Assembly (NCBI RefSeq): GCF_000819865.1
Contig: NZ_CDDF01000014.1
Location: 1 to 64,000, forward strand
Direction of reading: 5' to 3'
Length of the DNA: 64,000 nucleotides
Origin: Aeromonas eucrenophila
Lineage (GTDB): Bacteria; Pseudomonadota; Gammaproteobacteria; Enterobacterales; Aeromonadaceae
Made by a program: the position numbers and the translations under genes. The notes beneath the pieces were generated by a model. That model saw only the letters and a program-made list of their open reading frames with translations, was not told the DNA's origin and made no database searches. Shown one piece after another: positions 32,019 through 42,258 of this stretch (within the stretch, counting starts at the first letter, position 1; every line of letters begins with the position of its first letter).

Positions 32019-32693
32019 ATGATTCGTTTCGATAAGGTCAGCAAGGTATACAGCGGCGGCCACCAGGCGCTGCAGAAGGTCAGCTTTCACCTGCGCAAGG
32101 GGGAGATGGCCTTCCTGACCGGCCACTCGGGGGCGGGCAAGAGTACCCTGCTCAAGCTCATCAGCGTGATGGAGCGGCCGACCGATGGCCGGGTCTTCTT
32201 CCACGGCGATGATGTCAGCCAGATCAAGCGCGGCCAGATCCCCTATGTACGCCGCCAGATCGGGATGATCTTCCAGGATCACCGGCTGCTGATGGACCGC
32301 ACCGTGTTCGACAACGTGGCCCTGCCCCTGGTGATCGATGGCTATAGCCATGCGGACATCAACAAGCGGGTGGCGGCGGCCCTGGACAAGGTCGGTCTGC
32401 TCGGCAAGGAACGCTACCAGCCGCGTATGCTCTCCGGTGGTGAACAGCAACGGGTCGGCATCGCCCGCGCCATCGTCAACAAGCCGCCGCTGCTGCTGGC
32501 GGATGAGCCGACCGGCAACCTGGATCCCCAGCTTTCCATGGATATCATGCGACTGTTCGAAGAGTTCAACCGCTTCGGGGTCTCGGTGCTGATCGCGACC
32601 CACGATCTGGGGCTCATCGCCCGCATGCGCTACCGCACCCTGACCCTCAAGGTGGGCCGGATGTATTCACAGCAAGCAGAGGAGGAGATCTGA
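32019..32693 (+). CDS. ftsE: Cell division ATP-binding protein FtsE
   Basis: A 224-aa ABC ATPase with Walker A GHSGAGKS, signature LSGGEQQR, and Walker [13 protein letters not shown]. With FtsX it forms a mechanotransmission complex at the divisome that activates periplasmic peptidoglycan amidases via EnvC. The stop codon overlaps the ATG of the 28-codon echo frame (TGATG at 32691-32695), the arrangement expected with ftsX itself. Confidence 0.95.
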   Translation: MIRFDKVSKVYSGGHQALQKVSFHLRKGEMAFLTGHSGAGKSTLLKLISVMERPTDGRVFFHGDDVSQIKRGQIPYVRRQIGMIFQDHRLLMDRTVFDNVALPLVIDGYSHADINKRVAAALDKVGLLGKERYQPRMLSGGEQQRVGIARAIVNKPPLLLADEPTGNLDPQLSMDIMRLFEEFNRFGVSVLIATHDLGLIARMRYRTLTLKVGRMYSQQAEEEI

Positions 32694-32779
32694 TGGCCAT
32701 CGTTCGTCACAAGCAGCCTCTGCTGCGGCGGATCGCAATGTATCATGTCGCCGATATTCGTCATGGGGAGGGGATCTGA
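32693..32779 (+). pseudogene. 28-codon echo of the ftsX start between ftsE and ftsX
   Basis: The first 17 codons of ftsX appear twice, 86 bp apart. The upstream copy reads [17 protein letters not shown] and then HVADIRHGEGI before a TGA at 32777-32779 that overlaps the real ftsX ATG. The ribosome site context (GAGGAGATCTG / GGGAGGGGATCTG) is also repeated. Only one of the first 51 base positions differs (GCC against GCT). ftsX translation is therefore coupled to this mini-frame instead of directly to ftsE. Confidence 0.85.
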
Positions 32780-33732
32780 TGGCTATCGTTCGTCACAAGC
32801 AGCCTCTGCTGCGGCGGATCGCAATGTACTGGGTTGATCACGCTCGCCAGGCCTTCGCCAGCATGGGCGAGCTGTGGCGCAATCCGCTCGCCTCCCTGAT
32901 GACGCTGGCGGTGCTCGGCGTCAGTCTGGCGCTGCCGTCCTGCTTCCACGTGTTGCTGAAGAACGCCGAGATAGTGGAGGGCAGCTGGCAGACCAGCTCC
33001 CAGATCTCCCTCTACCTGCGCAAAGACTTACCGGAGCAGAGCATCCTCGACATGAAGCAGCGGATCCTGCTCTATCCCGAGGTGGAATCAGTCACTTATA
33101 TGAACAGAGACGAGGCGCTGAAGGAGTTTCGCGAGATCTCCGGCTTCGGTGATGCCCTCGATTACCTCGACAGCAACCCGCTGCCGCCGGTGCTGAGCGT
33201 GATCCCGGATCCGCGCTGGCAGAACCCTGACGGCGCCGCCGAACTGCTCGCCAAGCTGGAGAACGAACCCGGCGTCGAGCAGGGCAAGCTGGATCTGCAA
33301 TGGCTGACCCGGCTGCAAGGCATCATGAACCTGCTGCGTCACACCATCACCGGCATCGCCGTGTTGCTGCTCTCCGCCGTGCTGCTGATCGTCGGCAACA
33401 CCCTGCGCCTGAATATTCTCAACCAGCGCTCCGAGATCGAGGTGCTCAAGCTGGTGGGGGCGACCGATGCCTTCATTCATCGTCCCTTCCTCTATACCGG
33501 CATCTGGTTCGGGGTCATCGGCGGCATGCTGGCCTGGTGGCTGACCGAGGTGATGGTGATCTGGAGTGAGGGAGTGGTGAAGGAGCTGGCCGGGCTCTAC
33601 AACAGCAACTTCCGGCTGGTGGGGATGGGGGCGTTTGATGGCTTCAATCTGATACTGCTCGGTGCTATTTTGGGGCTGATTGCGTCCTGGTTTTCGGTAC
33701 ACAGGCACATTCGCGACATCGAACCCTCTTGA
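32779..33732 (+). CDS. ftsX: Cell division protein FtsX
   Basis: A 317-aa membrane protein with a cytoplasmic N-terminus, a first span near residue 40, a large periplasmic loop (about 60-185) and three C-terminal spans (about 190-300), the classic FtsX/MacB-like layout. It transmits ATP hydrolysis by FtsE to the EnvC-amidase system. The start at ATG 32779 overlaps the stop of the upstream mini-frame. A duplicated 5' end precedes it. Confidence 0.95.
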   Translation: MAIVRHKQPLLRRIAMYWVDHARQAFASMGELWRNPLASLMTLAVLGVSLALPSCFHVLLKNAEIVEGSWQTSSQISLYLRKDLPEQSILDMKQRILLYPEVESVTYMNRDEALKEFREISGFGDALDYLDSNPLPPVLSVIPDPRWQNPDGAAELLAKLENEPGVEQGKLDLQWLTRLQGIMNLLRHTITGIAVLLLSAVLLIVGNTLRLNILNQRSEIEVLKLVGATDAFIHRPFLYTGIWFGVIGGMLAWWLTEVMVIWSEGVVKELAGLYNSNFRLVGMGAFDGFNLILLGAILGLIASWFSVHRHIRDIEPS

Positions 33733-34195
33733 TTGATTTTTCATCGCAGCAAAGCACTGGATTTTGAGAACTGGATCAAGTAAAAGAGTTGCCCGTTTCT
33801 GGCACGGGCCACTTTCTCAGAGTAATCTGAATGATGCCTGCGTTCGGGATCTTATTTGGATCCTGTGAACCTTTTGATTTTTAAGCAGTCTATCTAGTGC
33901 GACAGAATGTATACGGGTGTGGCCCTCTGCCTTGCTCGTCTGACTTGGCAAGCATGTGAAGGTTGCGAGCTCCGCAACAATGGACTTAGCATGCTACTTT
34001 TCGGGGGTCCTTCACTGTGACCCCCTTTTTTTGACTGTTCATTTATGATTCATCCCGTCGGCATAAGATAAGCCGGGTTCACGCTGGGGCTGATGTTTGA
34101 CTTATGTTTGACGTGAGCCGCAGAATGGCCCCCGGTCGGTAGACAGACCCTCTCAGGGTGTTAGACTGGTTCGATTGAAAAGTAAGAGGTAGAAC
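33733..34195. other. ftsX-rpoH intergenic region with orphan RNA-like structure
   Basis: 463 bases without a gene. The first part has a GC hairpin GCCCGT/ACGGGC near 33792-33809. From about 33905 to 34032 there is a folded segment ending in a strong terminator (see separate entry). The last 160 bases hold the rpoH promoter region, with TTGACT/TTGACG -35-like elements near 34097-34114. I could not place the rpoH start sites with confidence. Confidence 0.5.
33905..34032 (+). ncRNA. Candidate sRNA or long ftsX 3' UTR with terminator
   Basis: Nested stems AGCATG (33951-33956) with CATGCT (33990-33995) enclose GTTGCG/CGCAAC (33962-33967/33973-33978). A terminator follows: GGGGGTC (34003-34009) with GACCCCC (34019-34025) and seven Ts. 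The nearest upstream gene, ftsX, stops about 270 bases earlier, which is long for a simple 3' UTR. Either an ftsX-derived 3' sRNA or an independent transcript is possible; the 5' end is not defined. Confidence 0.45.
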
Positions 34196-35050
<855 letters not shown>

Positions 35051-35062
35051 GGGCATTCTCCA

Positions 35063-35097
35063 ATACAAAGCAGGGCCTGATGGCCCTGTTTTTGTAT
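35063..35097 (+). terminator. Terminator after rpoH
   Basis: ATACAAA-CAGGGCC pairs with GGCCCTG-TTTTTGTAT around the loop TGAT (35078-35081). Confidence 0.9.
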
Positions 35098-35190
35098 CTG
35101 CCTTATCAGATCGGATCTGTTGTTGCACCTTGCCCCCAATCCCGCCGAATATGGTATGTTGCCGCCATTAACACTCTAGGGAGAGCAGAA

Positions 35191-35850
35191 GTGAAACTTT
35201 TAAACGACCTGTTTACCAATAACCGCGAGTGGGCGGAACGGATCAAGGCCGAGGATCCCGAGTTCTTCGCTACCCTCTCCGCCCAGCAGGCGCCCGAGTA
35301 CCTCTGGATCGGTTGCTCCGACAGCCGGGTACCCGCCAACCAGCTGATGGGCCTGCTGCCGGGGGATGTCTTCGTCCACCGCAACGTCGCCAACCTGGTG
35401 GTGCACACCGACTTCAACTGCCTCTCGGTGCTGCAATACGCGGTCGAGGTGCTCAAGGTGAAACACATCATCATCTGCGGCCACTACGGCTGTGGTGGCG
35501 TGCTGGCGGCCATGCGCAACGAAGAGCTTGGGCTCATCGACAACTGGCTGCGCAACATCAAGGACGTCTACTTCAAGTATCGTGAGCAGCTGGATGCCAT
35601 CGAAGATGAGCACGAGCGCCACGACTACCTGTGCGAGCTGAACGTGGCCGAGCAGGTGGCCAACGTCTGCCACACCACCATCATCCAGAACGCCTGGCGC
35701 AAGGGCCAAGAGCTGGCGGTGCATGGCTGGATCTACGGTATCAAGGACGGCCTGCTGCACGATCTGGATCTCTGCATCAGCGGCCCGGATCAGATCGCGG
35801 ATGTCTACCGCGCCTGGCCGGACATGCGTCCGCCCCATCGCCGCCGCTGA
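35191..35850 (+). CDS. can: Beta-class carbonic anhydrase
   Basis: A 219-aa beta-carbonic anhydrase. Zinc ligands are in GCSDSRVP (Cys, with the Asp-Arg dyad) and CGHYGCGG (His, Cys). It interconverts CO2 and bicarbonate in the cytosol, needed for biosynthetic carboxylations at ambient CO2. The GTG start at 35191 is preceded by AGGGAGAG; an upstream frame from 35080 includes the rpoH terminator and is not used. hutC begins 12 bases after the stop, so the two are probably co-transcribed although functionally unrelated. Confidence 0.94.
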   Translation: MKLLNDLFTNNREWAERIKAEDPEFFATLSAQQAPEYLWIGCSDSRVPANQLMGLLPGDVFVHRNVANLVVHTDFNCLSVLQYAVEVLKVKHIIICGHYGCGGVLAAMRNEELGLIDNWLRNIKDVYFKYREQLDAIEDEHERHDYLCELNVAEQVANVCHTTIIQNAWRKGQELAVHGWIYGIKDGLLHDLDLCISGPDQIADVYRAWPDMRPPHRRR

Positions 35851-35861
35851 GGATACTGCCG

Positions 35862-36566
35862 TTGGCCCCCGCCCTCTACCTGCAGATCAAGCAGCACATC
35901 CTCGACGGGATCCGTGAGCGCCATTATCAGGCGGGGGATCGGATCCCGACCGAGGCGGCCCTGTGCGAGCAGTTCGCGGTGAGCCGGATGACGGTCAACA
36001 AGGCGCTGCGCGAGCTGGTGAGCGAGGGCTGGCTGGTGCGCACCGCAGGCTCCGGCAGCTTTGTGGCGGACCGGCGTGCCGAGTCCCCCCTGCTGGCCAT
36101 TCGCAACATCGCCGAGGAGATCGCCGAGCGGGGCAGCCAGTACAGTGCCAGGGTGATCCGCCTGCAACGGCAGGCCGCCGACGAGAAGGTGGCGGTGCGG
36201 CTCGGGCTGCGGGTGGGGGCGCCCACCTTCCACAGCCTCATCGTCCATCAGGCCGATGGAGAGCCGCTGCAGCTGGAGGAGCGCTTCGTCGATGCGGAGC
36301 GGCTGCCGGGTTATGGCGAGCAGGATTTTACCTGCCAGACGCCGAACAGCTACCTCATGGAAGTCTGCCCGCTCTCCGAGATGGAGCACGTGGTGGAGGC
36401 CGTGTTGCCGAGCGCCGGTGAGGCGGGATTGTTGCAGGTACGAGTCGATACCCCCTGCCTATTGTTGCACCGCCGCACCTGGTCGGACGGTTATCTGGTC
36501 TCCTATGCCAGGCTGCTCTCACCGGGATCCCGCTACAAGCTGACTTCCAAGACCCGCCTCGCCTGA
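35862..36566 (+). CDS. hutC: Histidine utilisation repressor HutC
   Basis: A 234-aa GntR/HutC family regulator. The winged helix-turn-helix is at about 5-70 (GDRIPTEAALCEQFAVSRMTVNKALREL). The C-terminal UTRA effector domain (about 90-230) binds urocanate, which releases HutC from DNA. I start at TTG 35862 (MAPALYLQIKQHIL), with GAGGA about 9 nt upstream; earlier starts would lie inside can. HutC-type TGTATATACA palindromes overlap its own stop codon and the hutI promoter. Confidence 0.9.
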   Translation: MAPALYLQIKQHILDGIRERHYQAGDRIPTEAALCEQFAVSRMTVNKALRELVSEGWLVRTAGSGSFVADRRAESPLLAIRNIAEEIAERGSQYSARVIRLQRQAADEKVAVRLGLRVGAPTFHSLIVHQADGEPLQLEERFVDAERLPGYGEQDFTCQTPNSYLMEVCPLSEMEHVVEAVLPSAGEAGLLQVRVDTPCLLLHRRTWSDGYLVSYARLLSPGSRYKLTSKTRLA

Positions 36567-36567
36567 T

Positions 36568-36577
36568 TGTATATACA
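36568..36577. promoter_or_regulatory. HutC operator-like palindrome 1
   Basis: TGTATATACA overlaps just beyond the hutC stop. It is identical to the site at 36700-36709 and resembles characterised HutC boxes (TGTATATACA core). It may act as an auxiliary operator for looping or cooperative binding. Confidence 0.55.
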
Positions 36578-36593
36578 TATTGATGCTTCAAAG

Positions 36594-36617
36594 GCCCACC
36601 GCTCGGTGGGCTTTTTT
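36594..36617 (+). terminator. Terminator after hutC
   Basis: GCCCACCG (36594-36601), CT, CGGTGGGC (36604-36611), six Ts. Confidence 0.9.
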
Positions 36618-36652
36618 GTGCTTAAACTCTAACGAAGACGCTGTTATCAAGA

Positions 36653-36709
36653 TGTGAATTCGATCCTATCTTTCTCTTTGGAGATCGGCTATAAATTATT
36701 GTATATACA
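36653..36709 (+). promoter_or_regulatory. hutIGUH promoter with CRP-like site and HutC operator
   Basis: The -10 TATAAA (36690-36695) predicts a start near 36702. TGTGA-N6-TCCTA (36653-36668) is a CRP-like site with a good left half and a weak right half, centred at -41.5. The HutC palindrome TGTATATACA (36700-36709) covers the start point. This gives repression by HutC and probable activation by cAMP-CRP, as known for hut operons of other bacteria. Confidence 0.6.
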
Positions 36710-36721
36710 TTTGAGGTTGCT

Positions 36722-37957
36722 ATGAACAAGGAACTGTTGAACTGCGAGCGGGTCTGGCTCAACGTGATGCCCGCCACCCTGCGCCCCGATCTGGCGGACT
36801 ACGGCCTGCTGGAACCCCATGCCCTCGGCGTCCATGACGGCAAGATCCAGGCCCTGGTGCCCATGCAGGATCTCAAGGGGCCCTTCCCCGCCAACTGGCG
36901 TGACATGAGGGGCAAGCTGGTGACCCCCGGCCTCATCGATTGCCACACCCACCTCATCTTCGCCGGCAGCCGTGCCGAAGAGTTCGAACAACGCCAGCAG
37001 GGCGTGCCCTATGCCGAGATTGCCCGCAAGGGCGGCGGCATCCTCAGCACTGTGCGGGCCACCCGCGCCGCCAGCGAGGATCAGCTCTATGAGCTGGCGC
37101 TGCCGAGGATCAAGTCACTGATCCGGGAGGGCGTCACTACTGTCGAGATCAAGTCCGGCTACGGCCTCACGCTGCACGACGAGCTCAAGATGTTGCGGGT
37201 CGCCCGTCGCCTCGGGGAAGCGCTGCCGATCCGGGTCAAGACCACCCTGCTGGCGGCCCATGCGGTGCCGCTCGAGTTTCGCGACGATCCCGACTCCTGG
37301 GTCGAGACCATCTGCCAGGAGATCATCCCGGCTGCCGCCGAGGCGGGGCTGGCGGATGCGGTAGACGTCTTCTGCGAACACATCGGCTTCTCCCTGGCCC
37401 AGACCGAACAGGTCTATCTGGCGGCGGATCAATACGGTCTGGCGGTGAAGGGGCACATGGATCAACTCTCCAACCTCGGCGGCAGCACGCTCGCCGCCCA
37501 CTTTGGCGCTCTCTCGGTGGATCACCTGGAATATCTGGATTCTGCCGGGATCCAGGCCCTGGCACACCGTGGCGTGGTCGCCACCCTGCTGCCCACCGCC
37601 TTCTACTTCCTCAAAGAGACCAAGTTGCCACCGGTCGAGGGGCTGCGCCGGGCCGGGGTGCCCATGGCGGTCTCCTCCGACATCAACCCGGGCACGGCCC
37701 CCATCGTCTCCCTGCGCATGGCCATGAACATGGCCTGCACCCTGTTTGGCCTGACGCCGGTCGAAGCCATGGCCGGGGTGACCCGCCACGCCGCTCAGGC
37801 GTTGGGGGAGCAGGAGCGACTGGGGCAGCTGAGAGTGGGGATGCAGGCGGACTTCCTTATCTGGAGCTGCGCCCATCCGGCCGAGCTCAGCTACCTGGTC
37901 GGCGTCGATCAGCTGGTGAGCCGGGTGTTCAACGGAGAGGAGACGCACCATGGTTGA
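36722..37957 (+). CDS. hutI: Imidazolonepropionase HutI
   Basis: A 411-aa amidohydrolase. The metal site is seen as DCHTHLIFAG (about 77-86). KSGYGLTLHDELKML is a family signature, and further His/Asp ligands lie in KGHMDQL and SSDINPGTAPI. It hydrolyses 4-imidazolone-5-propionate to N-formimino-L-glutamate, step three of histidine degradation. First gene of hutIGUH. Its 3' end overlaps hutG by 8 bases. Confidence 0.95.
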   Translation: MNKELLNCERVWLNVMPATLRPDLADYGLLEPHALGVHDGKIQALVPMQDLKGPFPANWRDMRGKLVTPGLIDCHTHLIFAGSRAEEFEQRQQGVPYAEIARKGGGILSTVRATRAASEDQLYELALPRIKSLIREGVTTVEIKSGYGLTLHDELKMLRVARRLGEALPIRVKTTLLAAHAVPLEFRDDPDSWVETICQEIIPAAAEAGLADAVDVFCEHIGFSLAQTEQVYLAADQYGLAVKGHMDQLSNLGGSTLAAHFGALSVDHLEYLDSAGIQALAHRGVVATLLPTAFYFLKETKLPPVEGLRRAGVPMAVSSDINPGTAPIVSLRMAMNMACTLFGLTPVEAMAGVTRHAAQALGEQERLGQLRVGMQADFLIWSCAHPAELSYLVGVDQLVSRVFNGEETHHG

Positions 37958-38888
37958 GTTGCACAACCTGGACATGGCCGTCTGGCAGGGGCGCCAGGAT
38001 CCGGAGGATGGCGAGCTGGCCCTGCGCTGGCACGACAGGGTACGACCCTGGCAAGAGGATGTGGCTCCCGGTGTGGCCCTGGTGGGCTTCGCCTGCGATG
38101 AAGGGGTGCGCCGTAACAAGGGGCGGGTGGGCGCCGCAAGTGCTCCTCAGGCTATCCGCAAGATGCTGGCCAACAGCGCCTGGCATCTGAGCCAGCCGGT
38201 TTACGACAGTGGCGATCTGGCTTGTGAAGACGGTGATCTCGATGCCGCTCACGACCGACTGGCGGAGCGAGTCGCGCGCCTGCTGGGCGAGGGACATTTC
38301 CCGCTGGTGCTTGGCGGGGGTCACGAGGCGGCCTTCGGCAGCTGGAGCGGCCTCAACCGTCATCTTAAACAGCAGGGTAAGGTAGGCATCATCAACCTGG
38401 ATGCCCACTTCGATCTGCGCATGAAGCTGGAGCAGGCCAGCTCCGGTACCCCCTTCTTCCAGATTGCCGAGCAGTGCGCCGCCCAGGGCACGGCGTTCCA
38501 CTACGCCTGCCTCGGGGTGGCCGAGACTGCCAACACGGCGGCCCTGTTCGCCCGGGCCGAGTCGCTGGGGGTCTGGCACGTGCTGGATGAGGCCATGACC
38601 CAGGCCGATCTGCCCGAGCTGCTGAACGGGCTGGATGCCTTTATCGCCCGCTGTGACCATCTCTATCTCACCATCGATCTGGACGTGCTGCCCGGCGCCG
38701 TCATGCCGGGGGTTAGCGCCCCCGCCGCCCGCGGCGTCGAGCTGGCGGTCATCGAACCCCTGATCGCCCATATCCGGGCCAGCGGCAAGCTCAGGCTCGC
38801 CGATCTGGCCGAGTACAACCCGAGTCTGGATCAGGACAACCGCAGCGCCCGCGTGGCCGCGCGACTGGTCCACCAATTAACCAAATAA
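37950..38888 (+). CDS. hutG: Formimidoylglutamase HutG
   Basis: A 312-aa arginase/agmatinase-family enzyme. Mn2+ ligands are in [20 protein letters not shown] and TIDLDVLPG. It hydrolyses N-formimino-L-glutamate to glutamate and formamide, the last step of this route. Overlap with hutI implies translational coupling. hutU follows after 55 bases. Confidence 0.95.
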   Translation: MVELHNLDMAVWQGRQDPEDGELALRWHDRVRPWQEDVAPGVALVGFACDEGVRRNKGRVGAASAPQAIRKMLANSAWHLSQPVYDSGDLACEDGDLDAAHDRLAERVARLLGEGHFPLVLGGGHEAAFGSWSGLNRHLKQQGKVGIINLDAHFDLRMKLEQASSGTPFFQIAEQCAAQGTAFHYACLGVAETANTAALFARAESLGVWHVLDEAMTQADLPELLNGLDAFIARCDHLYLTIDLDVLPGAVMPGVSAPAARGVELAVIEPLIAHIRASGKLRLADLAEYNPSLDQDNRSARVAARLVHQLTK

Positions 38889-38943
38889 GGCCGAGGCCCG
38901 TTTGTGCAGCCATGGCTGCCGCATCGATAAACAAGGAGTGTCT

Positions 38944-40647
38944 ATGTCCCTGCAACACCCGGATCCCCGCCACGATCCAAACCGTGTGATCCGCGCCCCG
39001 CGCGGCACCGAGCTGACAGCGAAGAGCTGGCTCACCGAGGCCCCTCTGCGGATGCTGATGAACAACCTGGATCCCGAAGTGGCCGAGCACCCGCAATCTC
39101 TGGTGGTGTATGGCGGCATAGGCCGCGCCGCCCGCAACTGGGCCTGTTACGACAAGATCGTCGAGGTGCTGACCCGGCTGGAGGAGGACGAGACCCTGCT
39201 GGTGCAATCCGGCAAGCCGGTCGGGGTGTTCCAGACCCATAAGGATGCACCGCGAGTGCTGATCGCCAACTCCAACCTGGTGCCCCACTGGGCGAACTGG
39301 GAACACTTCAACGAGCTCGATAAGAAGGGCTTGATGATGTACGGCCAGATGACTGCCGGCTCCTGGATCTACATCGGCACTCAGGGCATTGTGCAGGGCA
39401 CCTACGAGACCTTCTTCTCGGTGGCAAACCAGCACTTCGACGGCAAGCCTGCGGGCCGCTGGATCCTGACCGGTGGCCTGGGTGGTATGGGCGGTGCCCA
39501 GCCGCTGGCCGCTACCATGGCGGGCTTCTCCATGATCGCCGTCGAATGCGACGAGACCCGCATCGATTTCCGCCTCAAGACCCGCTACGTGGACAAGAAG
39601 GCCCATAGCCTGGACGAGGCCCTGGCCATGGTCGAGGATGCCAAGCAGAGCGGCCGCGCCGTCTCCGTCGGCCTGCTCGGCAACGCCGCCGATGTGTTCA
39701 CCGAGCTGGTGGCCCGTGGCATCACCCCGGACGTGGTGACCGACCAGACCTCGGCCCATGACCCCATCCACGGCTACTTGCCCCAGGGCTGGAGCGTCCC
39801 CCAGTGGCGCGAACTGCAAAAGAGCGCGCCCCAGGAAGTGAATCAGGCCGCCCGTCGCTCCATGGCCCGTCAGGTCGAAGCCATGCTGACCCTGCAATCC
39901 CGCGGCGCCGCGACCCTCGATTACGGCAACAACATCCGCCAGATGGCGCTGGAGGAGGGGGTGAAAAACGCCTTCGACTTCCCGGGCTTCGTGCCCGCCT
40001 ACATACGCCCGCTGTTCTGCGAGGGCATAGGCCCCTTCCGCTGGGTGGCCCTGTCCGGGGATCCGGAAGACATCTACAAGACGGATCAGAAGGTCAAGGA
40101 GTTGATCCCGGACGACCCTCACCTGCACAACTGGCTCGACATGGCCCGCGAGCGCATCGCCTTCCAGGGCCTGCCGGCGCGGATCTGCTGGGTTGGCGTC
40201 AAGGATCGGGTGCGGCTCGGCCTTGCCTTCAACGAGATGGTGAAAAATGGCGAGCTGAAGGCCCCCGTGGTCATCGGCCGCGATCACCTGGACTCCGGCT
40301 CGGTGGCGAGCCCGAACCGCGAGACCGAATCCATGCTGGACGGATCCGATGCCGTCTCCGACTGGCCGTTGCTCAACGCCCTGCTCAACACCGCGGGCGG
40401 CGCGACCTGGGTCTCCCTGCACCACGGTGGCGGGGTCGGCATGGGCTTCTCCCAGCACTCCGGGGTGGTCATCGTCTGTGACGGCACGGATGACGCTGCC
40501 AGACGGGTCGGCCGCGTGCTGCGCAACGATCCGGCCACCGGGGTGATGCGTCACGCTGATGCGGGTTACGAGATTGCCATCGACTGCGCCCATGAGGCGA
40601 AACTGGACTTGCCCATGCTGGCTGCTGCCGGCAAAGGAGTGAAATAA
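38944..40647 (+). CDS. hutU: Urocanate hydratase HutU
   Basis: A 567-aa urocanase. It binds NAD+ as an electrophile, and the conserved [19 protein letters not shown] (about 57-76), [15 protein letters not shown] (about 174-188) and [12 protein letters not shown]-like ([13 protein letters not shown]) segments are present. It converts urocanate to imidazolonepropionate, step two. The preferred start is ATG 38944 with AAGGAG 7 nt upstream; the frame opens earlier at 38902 without family similarity. Confidence 0.95.
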   Translation: MSLQHPDPRHDPNRVIRAPRGTELTAKSWLTEAPLRMLMNNLDPEVAEHPQSLVVYGGIGRAARNWACYDKIVEVLTRLEEDETLLVQSGKPVGVFQTHKDAPRVLIANSNLVPHWANWEHFNELDKKGLMMYGQMTAGSWIYIGTQGIVQGTYETFFSVANQHFDGKPAGRWILTGGLGGMGGAQPLAATMAGFSMIAVECDETRIDFRLKTRYVDKKAHSLDEALAMVEDAKQSGRAVSVGLLGNAADVFTELVARGITPDVVTDQTSAHDPIHGYLPQGWSVPQWRELQKSAPQEVNQAARRSMARQVEAMLTLQSRGAATLDYGNNIRQMALEEGVKNAFDFPGFVPAYIRPLFCEGIGPFRWVALSGDPEDIYKTDQKVKELIPDDPHLHNWLDMARERIAFQGLPARICWVGVKDRVRLGLAFNEMVKNGELKAPVVIGRDHLDSGSVASPNRETESMLDGSDAVSDWPLLNALLNTAGGATWVSLHHGGGVGMGFSQHSGVVIVCDGTDDAARRVGRVLRNDPATGVMRHADAGYEIAIDCAHEAKLDLPMLAAAGKGVK

Positions 40648-40648
40648 G

Positions 40649-42181
40649 ATGTTTGAAATCAAGCTATTACCTGGCCAACTCGATCTCAATGTGCTGCGCC
40701 GCGTGAGCCGTGAGCCGGTTCATCTCAGCCTGGACTCTTCTGCCCTGCCGGGGATCCACGCCTCCGCCGCCGTAGTTACCAAGGTGATAGAGCAGAACCG
40801 GGTGGTGTACGGCATCAACACCGGCTTTGGCCTCTTGGCCAACACCCGCATCCCGGTGGAGCAGCTCGACGAGCTGCAACGCTCCATAGTGCTGTCTCAT
40901 GCCGCGGGGATTGGCGAGTACATGGATGACGCCACTGTGCGGCTGATGATGGTGCTCAAGGTCAACTCCCTGGCGCGCGGCTTCTCCGGCATCCGGCTGG
41001 AGGTGCTGGAAGCCCTGATGCGGCTCATCAACACCGAAGTCTATCCTGTGGTGCCGAAGAAGGGCTCCGTCGGTGCCTCCGGCGATCTGGCGCCCCTGGC
41101 CCACATGAGCTGTCTGCTGATCGGGGAGGGCAAGGCCCGGCACAAGGGCGAGCTGATGGACGCCGCCGCTGCGCTCAGGATCGCCGGTCTGGAGCCCATC
41201 TCCCTGGCGCCGAAGGAGGGGCTGGCGCTGCTCAACGGCACCCAGGCCAGCACGGCCTTCGCGCTGGAGGGGCTGTTCCACGCCGAGGATCTGTTTGCCG
41301 GTGCCATCACCATAGGCGCCATGAGCGTGGAGGCGGCGCTCGGCAGCCGCCGCCCCTTCGATGCCCGCATCCACGAAGTACGGGGCCAGCGCGGCCAGAT
41401 AGACGCGGCCACCTGCTACCGCCAGCTGCTGGTGGACGGCAGCGAGATCGGCATGTCCCATCACAACTGCGAGAAGGTGCAGGATCCCTACTCCCTGCGC
41501 TGCCAGCCCCAGGTGATGGGGGCCTGCCTGACCCAGATCCGCCAGGCCGCCGAGGTGCTGGTGTGCGAGGCCAATGCGGTCTCCGACAACCCGCTGGTGT
41601 TCGCCGAGGATGAGGAGATCCTGTCCGGCGGCAACTTCCACGCCGAGCCGGTGGCCTTCGCCGCCGACAACCTGGCGCTGGCCATCGCCGAGATAGGATC
41701 TCTGTCTGAGCGCCGTATGGCGCTGCTGATCGACTCGCGCATGTCGGGTCTGCCCGCCTTCCTGGTCAACAACGGCGGCGTCAACTCCGGCTTCATGATC
41801 GCCCAGGTCACCTCGGCGGCGCTCGCCTCCGAGAACAAGAGCCTGGCTCACCCGGCTTCGGTGGACAGCCTGCCCACCTCGGCCAACCAGGAGGATCACG
41901 TCTCCATGGCCACCTTCGCCGCACGCCGGCTGGCGGACATGGCGGAGAATACCCGCGGCATCCTGGCGGTGGAGCTGCTGGCCGCGGCCCAGGGCCTGGA
42001 TTTCCGTGCCCCCCTGCGCAGCACCGAGCTCATCGAGCTCGCCAAGGGACGACTGCGCAGCCAGGTCAGCTTCTACGACAAGGACAGGTACTTCTCGCCG
42101 GACATCGAGGCTGCCGCCGCCCTGCTGGGGGCAGCCAGCTACAACGATCTGATCCCGGCCGGGGTCTTGCCTAGCCTCTGA
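40649..42181 (+). CDS. hutH: Histidine ammonia-lyase HutH
   Basis: A 510-aa lyase that removes ammonia from histidine to give urocanate, the first step. The autocatalytic MIO cofactor arises from Ala143-Ser144-Gly145 in [15 protein letters not shown]. Other signatures are YGINTGFG (about 54) and QDPYSLRC. It starts one base after the hutU stop codon. The operon ends at the terminator 42206-42233. The product urocanate would relieve HutC repression. Confidence 0.96.
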   Translation: MFEIKLLPGQLDLNVLRRVSREPVHLSLDSSALPGIHASAAVVTKVIEQNRVVYGINTGFGLLANTRIPVEQLDELQRSIVLSHAAGIGEYMDDATVRLMMVLKVNSLARGFSGIRLEVLEALMRLINTEVYPVVPKKGSVGASGDLAPLAHMSCLLIGEGKARHKGELMDAAAALRIAGLEPISLAPKEGLALLNGTQASTAFALEGLFHAEDLFAGAITIGAMSVEAALGSRRPFDARIHEVRGQRGQIDAATCYRQLLVDGSEIGMSHHNCEKVQDPYSLRCQPQVMGACLTQIRQAAEVLVCEANAVSDNPLVFAEDEEILSGGNFHAEPVAFAADNLALAIAEIGSLSERRMALLIDSRMSGLPAFLVNNGGVNSGFMIAQVTSAALASENKSLAHPASVDSLPTSANQEDHVSMATFAARRLADMAENTRGILAVELLAAAQGLDFRAPLRSTELIELAKGRLRSQVSFYDKDRYFSPDIEAAAALLGAASYNDLIPAGVLPSL

Positions 42182-42205
42182 GCCAGAGCATGAAGCGTCC
42201 ATAGC

Positions 42206-42233
42206 AAAAGACCGCCCCGAGGGGCGGTCTTTT
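42206..42233. terminator. Bidirectional terminator between hutH and chaA
   Basis: AAAAGACCGCCCC (42206-42218), GA, GGGGCGGTCTTTT (42221-42233). Confidence 0.92.
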
Positions 42234-42258
42234 CATATCTGGCCTGAGCTGGATCTGG

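Noticed and set aside
38791-40689. 632-aa minus-strand frame
   Set aside because: Antisense to hutG and hutU, which are clear members of their families.
41041-41412. 123-aa minus-strand frame within hutH
   Set aside because: Antisense shadow; hutH has its MIO motif intact on plus.
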